A DNA stretch of 40,583 bases from positions 1-40,583 of the forward strand of contig JBFWMG010000033.1 in NCBI GenBank assembly GCA_050251715.1. The letters run 5' to 3'. This document shows positions 7,857-13,731 of the stretch, piece by piece (position 1 is the first letter of the stretch; each line of letters opens with the position of its first letter). The translations under genes and the position numbers were made by a program. The notes under the pieces are model-generated. The model had not been told where the DNA came from and searched no databases. It saw only the letters and a list, made by a program, of their open reading frames with translations. The stretch comes from JBFWMG01 sp050251715 (GTDB taxonomy: Bacteria > Desulfobacterota > Desulfovibrionia > Desulfovibrionales > Desulfovibrionaceae).

Positions 7857-7951
7857 CCGGGGGAAGGGGAGAGAGAAGGGAAAACCCCTTCCCCCGGACC
7901 CCCATCCCCTCTCTCAACCCTTTCCCCAAAAACTGCTGGTTGGGGAGGTGG
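7857..7951. repeat. Dispersed repeat copy B, with a 13-bp perfect hairpin
   Basis: A 13-bp perfect stem (7857-7869 with 7885-7897) encloses a 15-base purine-rich loop. It is followed by the tract that also occurs at 16-80. It separates the converging lipoprotein and diguanylate cyclase genes, so it may act as a bidirectional terminator. A third copy begins at 40550. Confidence 0.7.
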
Positions 7952-7956
7952 CGCGG

Positions 7957-9156
7957 TCAGGCCTCGACCCTGTTGCGACCGCCCTGCTTGGCCCGGTACA
8001 GAGCCTGGTCCGCACGCTTGATGATCTCCTCGAGAGGCATGTCCCGCGCATATTCCGCAACGCCGAAGCTGAGGGTTATCCGGCTGCCGTCCTTCATGAA
8101 TTCCGGTTTCTGGCAGGCGACGATGGCGCGCAGCCTGTCCGCAGCCTGCACGGCCTGCCGCTGCTGCAATTGGGTCGCCACGATCAAGAATTCCTCGCCA
8201 CCCCAGCGGCCCAGCCTGTCCGTTTCCCGCATATTCGCAGCGATCAGCTCCACCGCATGCATAATGGCCCTGTCGCCTATGTCGTGCCCGTATTCGTCGT
8301 TGATATTCTTGAACTTGTCGATATCGCACAGGATGATGCTGAAGGGTTGCCGGTAGCGCTTGAACTGCTCCATTTCGTGGCGGAGGATTTCCTCGATGCG
8401 GCGCCGGTTGTATATCCCCGTCAGGTGGTCCCTGGTGGCGAGCCGTTCCATCTTGTGCAGCAGCCTGCCTTGCTCAAGGGCATGCCGCTCTGCCTCGTGG
8501 AACAGCTTTCGATTAATCATCAGTTGCAGGGAATACATGAGCAGTATTGTCAGCAGCATCGTGAAGACGTTGATGCATGCGTCGAAGGACGGTGTTTGGA
8601 AGTAGTGCGGCACGCTTGCCCCTGTATAGGCATGGTATGCCCTGAACGCATACAACATGGCGAACAGCAGGAATGTGATGCCTGTATGCCGAAAATAGGC
8701 GCGGTGGGCTTTGTCGGCGGCCAGCAGGCCCATGGAGGCTATATGGGCGAAGACGGGAATGAGCATCGCAGCAAAGATGATGGTGCGCATGCGGATGTCT
8801 GGCTGCTGGAATGTGTAATAGGCATAGAGCGAGGCAAAGACGGCGACGTATGCGTAGTACGGCTTTCGGGAAAATGCGATGTGCAGGAATTTTCCCGTGC
8901 CAAAGGCAAAGGCGGCCACGCCGGAAAACATGAGCATGTTGGCGCAGACAACGGAGAGCAGGGCCGGGAGGGCCGGGCGCGCCACGGCAAGGCTCATGCC
9001 CACGGACTGGAAGATGAAATTGGTGAGAAAGAGCGTGACCCCGGCAAAGCGCCCCTTGCTGTGCCGCCACGTGAGCGCCAGAAGATAGGTGCATATGTAG
9101 TTGACGAGGACGTAGATGATGATGACCGTTTTCATGTCAAAACTGGGCAATGTCAC
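7957..9156 (-). CDS. Membrane-bound diguanylate cyclase (GGDEF)
   Basis: The protein of about 399 residues makes the second messenger c-di-GMP. The N-terminal half has about seven hydrophobic helices and no recognised ligand domain. A linker helix (about 215-240) leads into the GGDEF domain, which starts at ATRDHLTGIYNRRRIEE. CDIDKFKNINDEYGHDIGD, the active site RWGGEEF and SFGVAEY are all intact. RETD lies five residues before GGEEF and matches the product-inhibition I-site. The start is uncertain. GTG 9156 is very close to the AAGGAG, TTG 9150 has better spacing, and ATG 9135 has no ribosome site. Base composition is somewhat less GC-rich than the operons on either side. Confidence 0.88.
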   Translation of the reverse strand: MTLPSFDMKTVIIIYVLVNYICTYLLALTWRHSKGRFAGVTLFLTNFIFQSVGMSLAVARPALPALLSVVCANMLMFSGVAAFAFGTGKFLHIAFSRKPYYAYVAVFASLYAYYTFQQPDIRMRTIIFAAMLIPVFAHIASMGLLAADKAHRAYFRHTGITFLLFAMLYAFRAYHAYTGASVPHYFQTPSFDACINVFTMLLTILLMYSLQLMINRKLFHEAERHALEQGRLLHKMERLATRDHLTGIYNRRRIEEILRHEMEQFKRYRQPFSIILCDIDKFKNINDEYGHDIGDRAIMHAVELIAANMRETDRLGRWGGEEFLIVATQLQQRQAVQAADRLRAIVACQKPEFMKDGSRITLSFGVAEYARDMPLEEIIKRADQALYRAKQGGRNRVEA

Positions 9157-9531
9157 ATCTCCTTGCGGTCACATTCCCCAATGGGTTTGGGATGAGGACG
9201 TGCGGCGCGGATGGTAAAAAACACAGCCCTGATCCGGCATGGAACCAGGGCCGCGTGATTGCAGTGGCGTACGTAAGCGGGACGGAACCGCTCATTCCAT
9301 CATTGCGGGCGCGGTGGCAAGAGAAAAAATGGCTGTCGGAAGGGCGGGGACATCGCGTGGCCGGTGTGAAAGGATGGGAACCGCCGGCCTCCTGGCCCCT
9401 ATGCCAGGCAGTCCCATCGTTCCCAATGGACTTCATTGTGGGATTGCCGTGGTGCGTCACGCCGCCTCTCAAAAGCCTTTCGGTGGGTTCACGCCATCGG
9501 CATGTTCATAAAGACCGGAGGGTCGCCTTTT
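9157..9531. other. Gene-free stretch
   Basis: Open frames here lack credible starts and resemble no protein family. I see no convincing RNA gene, repeat or terminator. It should hold the promoter of the leftward diguanylate cyclase gene, but I cannot place it. Confidence 0.4.
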
Positions 9532-9906
9532 TTAACTTCTGGAATAGATCCAATCTCTTGCCTCGCCCATGGAGGGAAATATCTGGACCTCCCAGCACGA
9601 GGCCTTCATGGCGGATTGGTACATCTCGGCGATCGATATGGCTTCCTCTTCAGCGGCAACGACAGCGACAACAAGGCGGGGATTGGTGAAGGACGCGACT
9701 TCGTCCAGGGCTGCGGATTCGTCCAAGGCATCGCTGGTCACAGCGAACCGCTCGACATGCAATAAGTCGACAATCTGGTAGCGCAACCCATCAAATCGAG
9801 AATCGCCGTAGATATCCAGGTTCGCCTGCCGGGTCTCCACGCCTGTGAGCACCCCATGAAACGTCCAGACGACCCCGTTCGGCTCCCATGCAATGTCATA
9901 GGGCAC
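9532..9906 (-). CDS. Small STAS-like (SpoIIAA-like) hypothetical protein
   Basis: This 124-residue soluble protein opens with MPYDIAWEPNGVVWTFHGVLTG, then GDSRFDGLRYQIVDLLHVERF. The pattern, with later NPRLVVAVVAAEEEAISIAEMY, resembles a family of small proteins with an alternating strand/helix STAS or SpoIIAA-like fold. Their function is not established. The GTG start at 9906 is supported by GGGGAG six bases upstream. It stands alone on the minus strand, 375 bases from the next gene. Confidence 0.6.
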   Translation of the reverse strand: MPYDIAWEPNGVVWTFHGVLTGVETRQANLDIYGDSRFDGLRYQIVDLLHVERFAVTSDALDESAALDEVASFTNPRLVVAVVAAEEEAISIAEMYQSAMKASCWEVQIFPSMGEARDWIYSRS

Positions 9907-10136
9907 AATTTCTCCCCGTGCTTCTTAATGCACTCATATTGTTAAGTGGTCCGTGCAGGAACAACACGCAGGATCATCCGGATCAAACGATCCCTGCCGA
10001 GCGCATGTGCCACCGCCACCAAGCCTTGCACGTGCTGTGTCACATGCGTTTCGTACAGCATGATTAAATGAAGACGACGAAGTCTTCAAGGTGTCGGCCG
10101 GGGAAATGGGGGAGGCGTGCGTTTCTGTCCTGCGCC
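9907..10136. other. Gene-free stretch left of the tRNA mini-island
   Basis: No gene is visible. The segment separates the leftward STAS-like gene from the left 107-bp repeat. A short dyad, gaagac/gtcttc, lies near 10073-10090. Confidence 0.35.
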
Positions 10137-10243
10137 GTCATAACCCCCAAAGAGAAAGGGGCTCGAAGGTAAACTTCAAGCCCCTTGTCTCTTTGGGGAA
10201 AATCTCTGGTCGGGATGAAAGGATTTGAACCTTCGGCCCCCTG
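10137..10243. repeat. Left 107-bp direct repeat (attachment-site-like, tRNA-Pro 3' fragment plus terminator)
   Basis: This segment is identical over 107 bases to 12681-12787. Read on the minus strand, it holds the 3' third of a tRNA-Pro (10207-10243: CCA end, acceptor strand, T arm and part of the anticodon stem) followed by the tRNA's terminator hairpin. The tRNA here is broken: past 10243 the sequence shares only scattered bases with the intact gene. Site-specific elements that insert into the 3' part of a tRNA gene leave exactly this pattern, so I read it as the displaced original 3' end. Confidence 0.85.
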
Positions 10244-10522
10244 CTCGCCATTCAGATAAGTCGCTCTTAGCAGGCTAAAGTTATAATATTAATCTGTGTG
10301 GTCCCCTCGCTAAGGTCGGCCACTCGAAAGCGTATGTAGTGCGGGAAGGTCGTGCGTTAGTGGCCTTGTCCCTCAGACGTGACAAGACAATCTTCGGCGG
10401 TCTGGCCCCACTATTTCAGATAATTGGCACAGTCTAATGGCGTGCGAAGCATGGGTTCCAACGTCGGGCCATAATTGCCATTTCAGGAGACGTTGCTACG
10501 TATATTGAAATAGTTATATCTG
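10244..10522. other. AT-rich left end of the mini-island, no gene seen
   Basis: Base composition drops here compared with flanking chromosome. No integrase, excisionase or other recognisable frame is present. A promoter for the genes that follow is expected in this stretch; tatattgaaatagttatatc near 10501-10520 is an AT-rich candidate. Confidence 0.35.
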
Positions 10523-10708
10523 GTGTATCGTAGCCAAGAAATGCTTGGATATGTTGCATATGTGTTGAAGGGATTGGTATACCGGGAGGTTCACCAAATC
10601 TCCGTACTGAGTTATGCAGAGATGGCAGTTTTGAAACTTACAAATCCGGTGAAGTACGAGGTTAATTATCAAACGGATATTTCCCCTCTTGAGGGCTTGA
10701 TATTATAA
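10523..10708 (+). CDS. Possible small hypothetical protein
   Basis: A 61-codon frame begins at GTG 10523 (or ATG 10541) and ends 44 bases before the HEPN-like gene. The product (MYRSQEMLGYVAYVLKGLV...) has no recognised motif. Neither start has a strong ribosome site. It shares the AT-rich codon use of the next gene and could be a true small partner, a leader peptide or a remnant of a longer gene. Confidence 0.25.
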   Translation: MYRSQEMLGYVAYVLKGLVYREVHQISVLSYAEMAVLKLTNPVKYEVNYQTDISPLEGLIL

Positions 10709-10752
10709 GTTTTGAATGCAATGTGCATTCGATAACTCATGGAGGTTAAAGA

Positions 10753-11847
10753 ATGGACCAGTGGCCTTATGCGAAAAGAATAATGCATCTGATAGGTGGA
10801 TTACGCGCGGTCAATGAGGCAGGCGAGCGGCGTCTGTATGTTTTACCGCAGGCCAAAGAAGGTATCTTTGAAGTGACTCTTGAAAGCTATTCTGCTTTAT
10901 ATAAGGTTGTCTCGCAACTTGGGTTAACTGGGGTCGGGGTGGAGTTTATTAAGCATGTTAGAGAAGTAGAAGGGGCGATGCCACCAGAATGGAGGCCGTG
11001 GTTCTCTGACAGGAGCTGGCTTGTCTGGGAAAACAAACAAGCCTGGGCAGAAATTTCAAATTCTGCACACCAGAAGAAACAATTCAAATGTGCAGACATT
11101 GCGCGCCGCATAAGATCTGAAATTGACACATGCCAACATCATCTTCTTCGGCTGTCAAAAGCTTACAATCAATGCCTAGCTGCAAAAATAAATTCCAATG
11201 AATTTAGGGCTAATCAGCCTTTTGATGATCTATTTTCCCAAGATATTTTTGACTTTATTCATTCGTTTCTTTCTTCTATGGGAACACTTCGTGATTATCT
11301 CGCTGAATACATAGCTGAATTTATCATTGCAAAAGTTCCCTCCAAGGTCAGACAAAAAAAGAAAATGGCTGCCCTGGCAGATGAACTTAAAGAACTAACC
11401 CATTCAGGAAAACCTCTTCGAGAGTATCTATTAGAGATTACCTCAAGGGAATTGCCATACGGTTGGCTTGCGGTATTAAATGAATATCGGAATATCATTA
11501 TCCACCAAAGCCCAATCACCGACATGCATAAACGGAGATACCTTTGGCAGCAAACGATTGTTGTCAATGGGGCGACCTTGCCAATCATTTTGTTTCCAAT
11601 CCCAGAAGATCCAATCTCAATATCCAAGAAGCGTAGACAGAAAGATTTTTATGATTCCCCAGGCAACACCCTGTGGGCAACCTTTGATACAGAAATGAAT
11701 CCACGCGAGCCGGATGCGTTGCTATACTGTCACCAGAGCCTGGGGAATATGATGGACCTAGCAAAAAAGGTCATCGATTTATCCCCCTGTAAGCCTGAAC
11801 CCATCGTTATTACGCCGATTGGAGAGGTAGTGCTCCGTTCTAGCTAA
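10753..11847 (+). CDS. Unrecognised island protein with a HEPN-type Rx4H motif
   Basis: The 364-residue protein is soluble and much AT-richer than its neighbours, a sign of transfer. I do not recognise the whole protein. Its second half is mostly helical: DDLFSQDIFDFIHSFLSSMG and TLRDYLAEYIAEFIIAKV (about 158-195). A later helix reads YGWLAVLNEYRNIIIHQSPI, in which R246-N-I-I-I-H251 fits the RNase motif Rx4-6H of HEPN domains. The LNEYRNxxxHQ context is close to that of HEPN families found in defence and toxin systems. The N-terminal 100 residues match nothing I know. ATG 10753 follows a good GGAGG. It lies with a toxin-antitoxin pair in a tRNA-flanked mini-island, so a phage-defence or toxin role is plausible but inferred. 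Confidence 0.6.
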   Translation: MDQWPYAKRIMHLIGGLRAVNEAGERRLYVLPQAKEGIFEVTLESYSALYKVVSQLGLTGVGVEFIKHVREVEGAMPPEWRPWFSDRSWLVWENKQAWAEISNSAHQKKQFKCADIARRIRSEIDTCQHHLLRLSKAYNQCLAAKINSNEFRANQPFDDLFSQDIFDFIHSFLSSMGTLRDYLAEYIAEFIIAKVPSKVRQKKKMAALADELKELTHSGKPLREYLLEITSRELPYGWLAVLNEYRNIIIHQSPITDMHKRRYLWQQTIVVNGATLPIILFPIPEDPISISKKRRQKDFYDSPGNTLWATFDTEMNPREPDALLYCHQSLGNMMDLAKKVIDLSPCKPEPIVITPIGEVVLRSS

Positions 11848-12074
11848 GTTAAAAAACACAATGCCTTACTCCATCTCCATTTTTGTTGGTTCCCCTCTGT
11901 GGGCGGGAGATAGGACAGGGGGGCCTTTATCGCCGGAATCGTTGCCGAGGGGAAAACGCCCCACCGATCTCGGGCTGGGCATTGCCCTAAAGACTCGGTG
12001 TCGTCGCGCCGGGAACCCTACTCGAGCATCTTCCCCCACGCCCCCCCAGCGCCTTGACGGCCCGCAAAAAAGAC
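11848..12074. other. Spacer between the HEPN-like gene and the toxin-antitoxin pair
   Basis: No credible gene is present. GC content climbs back towards the chromosomal level across this spacer, which could mark a junction between two separately acquired modules. Confidence 0.3.
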
Positions 12075-12110
12075 GCTATTTTTGATGCTCAATAAAACAT
12101 TAAAAATAGC
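12075..12110 (+). promoter_or_regulatory. Operator-like inverted repeat before the toxin-antitoxin operon
   Basis: gctattttt (12075-12083) and aaaaatagc (12102-12110) form perfect 9-bp arms around an 18-base AT-rich spacer, ending 9 bases before the antitoxin start. Antitoxins of this type repress their own promoter, so this is the likely binding site. Promoter and operator would then overlap. Confidence 0.6.
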
Positions 12111-12119
12111 GAGAGAACA

Positions 12120-12365
12120 ATGCAGGACATTTACGCAAACAAGACCGTGAGCGTCACCGAGTTGAAACGTAACCTGGCCTCTGTCCTGAGCCAAGCCGGG
12201 GACGATCCCGTGGCCGTGCTCAATCACAACAAGCCGGAAGCCTATCTGCTTTCCGCAGCCCTGTATGAGCGCCTGCTTGAGCGGCTGGAAGACCTGGAAG
12301 ACGCAAAGGTTGTGCGTGAACGCGCTGAGGGTCCATTCATGGAAGTGAGTCTCGATGAATTATAA
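12120..12365 (+). CDS. Type II antitoxin, Phd/YefM-like with a RelB-like tail
   Basis: This 81-residue protein should bind the RelE toxin and repress the operon. The N-terminus (MQDIYANKTVSVTELKRNLASVLSQAGDDPVAVLNHNKPEAYLLS) is the Phd/YefM DNA-binding fold. The C-terminus (RAEGPFMEVSLDEL) resembles the toxin-wrapping end of RelB (VTLDEL in E. coli). Such hybrids occur with RelE/StbE-type toxins. The end overlaps the toxin start by 11 bases, as expected for coupled translation with antitoxin first. Base composition is nearer to the chromosome than that of the HEPN-like gene. Confidence 0.88.
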   Translation: MQDIYANKTVSVTELKRNLASVLSQAGDDPVAVLNHNKPEAYLLSAALYERLLERLEDLEDAKVVRERAEGPFMEVSLDEL

Positions 12366-12639
12366 GCTGCGTTTCCACGAGATGGCCCTGAAGGAGTGGA
12401 AGAAACTGGATTCGACCCTGCGGGACCAGTTCAAGAAGAAGCTTGCCGAACGCCTGGAAAATCCCCGCGTTCCCTCGGCTGCGCTGTCGGGAATGGCGGA
12501 TTGCTACAAGGTCAAGCTCCGCAAGGCCGGGTACAGGCTCATCTACAGGGTGGACGAGGGCATTTTGTTCGTGACCGTGATCGCGGTCGGAAAAAGGGAA
12601 CGGCTCGGCGCGTACCGCTCGGCAAAGGAAAGGACGTAG
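12355..12639 (+). CDS. relE: RelE-family mRNA interferase toxin
   Basis: The 94-residue product closely follows E. coli RelE along its length: MNYKLRFHEMALKEWKKLD, then ADCYKVKLRKAGYRLIYRV, then VIAVGKRERLGAYRSA. The catalytic set known from E. coli RelE is kept: both Lys of YKVKL, the Arg of GYRL, the Arg of KRER and the Tyr near the C-terminus. It is therefore expected to cut mRNA in the ribosomal A site when freed from its antitoxin. The gene is complete and ends 41 bases before the right 107-bp repeat, so it is the last gene of the mini-island. Confidence 0.92.
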   Translation: MNYKLRFHEMALKEWKKLDSTLRDQFKKKLAERLENPRVPSAALSGMADCYKVKLRKAGYRLIYRVDEGILFVTVIAVGKRERLGAYRSAKERT

Positions 12640-12680
12640 CCGGGGAAAGGAGTTTGTAGTGCATTTCTGTAGTGCAATGG

Positions 12681-12787
12681 GTCATAACCCCCAAAGAGAA
12701 AGGGGCTCGAAGGTAAACTTCAAGCCCCTTGTCTCTTTGGGGAAAATCTCTGGTCGGGATGAAAGGATTTGAACCTTCGGCCCCCTG
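12681..12787. repeat. Right 107-bp direct repeat, overlapping the intact tRNA-Pro
   Basis: Identical to 10137-10243. It contains the tRNA-Pro 3' part (12751-12787) and the hairpin terminator beyond it. Outside the repeat the two loci diverge at once on the left and within the anticodon stem on the right, which sets the boundaries of the presumed insertion. Confidence 0.85.
12689..12742 (-). terminator. Terminator of tRNA-Pro (also copied at 10145-10198)
   Basis: On the minus strand, a long hairpin made of ccccaaagaga/tctctttgggg arms and an inner gggg-ctt/aag-cccc stem follows the tRNA by 8 bases. The inner stem is followed by tttctcttt. The same hairpin is part of the left repeat. Confidence 0.6.
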
Positions 12788-12827
12788 AACCCCATTCAGG
12801 TGCGCTCCCAGACTGCGCTACATCCCG
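12751..12827 (-). tRNA. tRNA-Pro (anticodon GGG)
   Basis: Read on the minus strand, CGGGATG (from 12827) pairs with CATCCCG in a full 7-bp acceptor stem, followed by A and an encoded CCA. The D arm begins TAGCGCAG. The anticodon arm is CCTGA-ATGGGGT-TCAGG, giving anticodon GGG. The T arm reads AAGGTTCAAATCCTT. All arms are intact, so the island insertion kept the gene functional. The gene decodes proline CCC codons. Confidence 0.95.
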
Positions 12828-12975
12828 ACGCGAAGGAAGGAAGACCTAAACCGTTCGTTGCCGCTTGTCAACATTTCAGGGGTTTTTTTTCCAAGAAAGT
12901 GGCAAGGGCTTTTGCAAGCGGGAGAGAGGCGGCCAAGACTGGGCATGGGCTGCGGCGCAACGGGCCGCAAACCAT

Positions 12976-13010
12976 GAAAAACGCCCCCAAGGCCGGAACC
13001 AGGAGGGCGT
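12976..13010 (-). terminator. Terminator downstream of mop
   Basis: On the minus strand, acgccctcc pairs with gggggcgt across a GC-rich loop (12981-13010), followed by TTTT (12977-12980). It lies about 125 bases past the mop stop codon, beyond the multi-hairpin repeat, so the mop transcript would carry that repeat as its 3' tail. Confidence 0.5.
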
Positions 13011-13030
13011 GTTGTGCCGTGGCGGCAGGC

Positions 13031-13136
13031 TAGAGCGTCTTGACTTTGAAAAAGATCGGATGCTCCTATGCATTTTGTTGAAATAATGTTTCATTATTTC
13101 AAATCTTCGCATTGTTTCAATGCTAAAATGCGCTAG
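13031..13136. repeat. 106-bp multi-hairpin element, copy 1 (next to mop)
   Basis: About 106 bases match 34117-34221 at roughly 85-90% identity. The element holds three dyads in order: an imperfect stem from gagcgtctt to the gatgctc region; a perfect 11-bp stem ttgaaataatg/cattatttcaa with a 3-base loop; and gcattg/caatgc with a 3-base loop. It runs from TAGAGC to GCGCTAG. Its right tip, read leftwards, provides the TAG stop codon of mop. It is AT-rich in a GC-rich setting and non-coding, like a miniature mobile element or REP-type sequence. Confidence 0.75.
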
Positions 13137-13342
13137 TCGGTGACGATCATGACGCTGGTGGCCTTGACCATGGCCTTGACCACGGAACCGACCTTGAGTC
13201 CCATGTTCTCGGCGGATTCCTTGGTGATGACGGACACGATTTCAACGCCGGAACCGGCATCGACAGTGATCTCCGCATTTACCAAGCCGATGTTGACCTT
13301 TTTGACTGTGCCGGGAATGAGATTGCGTGCGCTTACTTTCAT
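13133..13342 (-). CDS. mop: Molybdenum-pterin-binding-type protein Mop
   Basis: This 69-residue protein is a single Mop/TOBE domain, the length typical of stand-alone molbindins. These assemble into hexamers that store or buffer molybdate or tungstate. SARNLIPGTVKKVNIGLVNAEI, the ITKESAENMGLKVGS stretch and VVKAMVKATSVMIVTD follow the family pattern throughout. The start is supported by GGAGAG six bases upstream. The stop codon TAG is formed by the tip of the multi-hairpin element at 13031-13136. No molybdate transporter lies next to it. Confidence 0.93.
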   Translation of the reverse strand: MKVSARNLIPGTVKKVNIGLVNAEITVDAGSGVEIVSVITKESAENMGLKVGSVVKAMVKATSVMIVTD

Positions 13343-13389
13343 CTTAACTCTCCATTTTCGGTATATAAAGCGTTTCTATGTATGCCCAT

Positions 13390-13417
13390 AGTATACACTG
13401 ATGAGGTGGTATTGCAA
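13390..13417 (-). promoter_or_regulatory. Candidate mop promoter
   Basis: On the minus strand, TTGCAA (13412-13417) and TATACT (13390-13395) are separated by 16 bases and lie about 48 bases before the mop start. Both boxes are near the sigma-70 consensus. I saw no clear ModE-type site beside them. Confidence 0.55.
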
Positions 13418-13446
13418 TGATGGTCCCGTGTGCGACATAATTGTAT

Positions 13447-13474
13447 TGTCACGAATATATTCTAGTTCGTGACA
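13447..13474. promoter_or_regulatory. 28-bp operator-like inverted repeat between mop and the hydantoinase-family gene
   Basis: TGTCACGAA (13447-13455) and TTCGTGACA (13466-13474) are perfect 9-bp arms around a 10-base spacer. Such a long exact dyad in a 389-base divergent region is the mark of a dimeric repressor or activator site. The protein is not identifiable here, as no regulator gene is adjacent. The rest of 13475-13731 shows nothing else. Confidence 0.6.
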
Positions 13475-13731
13475 GCGCGGGTGCGCCATGTGGCATTATG
13501 TTGGCCCGCTCCGCACATGATTCTCCATTGCGTTGCGCATATGCGGCGGGAGCCAGGGGCCGCTGTGGAAGGAGGGGCATGGCGTGGGCACGTTGGGCCG
13601 CGCGTGGCCGCCGTTTCGGCCACGGGCCGTATCCGCACGTCGTCGCGGCCTTGATTTGGCGGCCCGCTACGGGTATGCCAGCCTCGCACGGGGCGCGCGC
13701 CCCGCAATGACGACCTCACAAGGATTGCCGC

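Noticed and set aside
9137..9531. Possible small gene or RNA between the diguanylate cyclase and the STAS-like gene
   Set aside because: No start with a ribosome site, no conserved motif and no convincing fold could be seen.
10207..10254. A second functional tRNA-Pro
   Set aside because: Only the 3' third is present; the 5' acceptor strand, D arm and anticodon are missing or scrambled.
13343..13440. ModE-type molybdate operator at mop
   Set aside because: A fragment such as ttatata is present, but I could not find the paired half-site.
13441..13710. Small plus-strand frame before the hydantoinase-family gene
   Set aside because: It runs through the 28-bp dyad, is Arg/Ala-rich and has no ribosome site.
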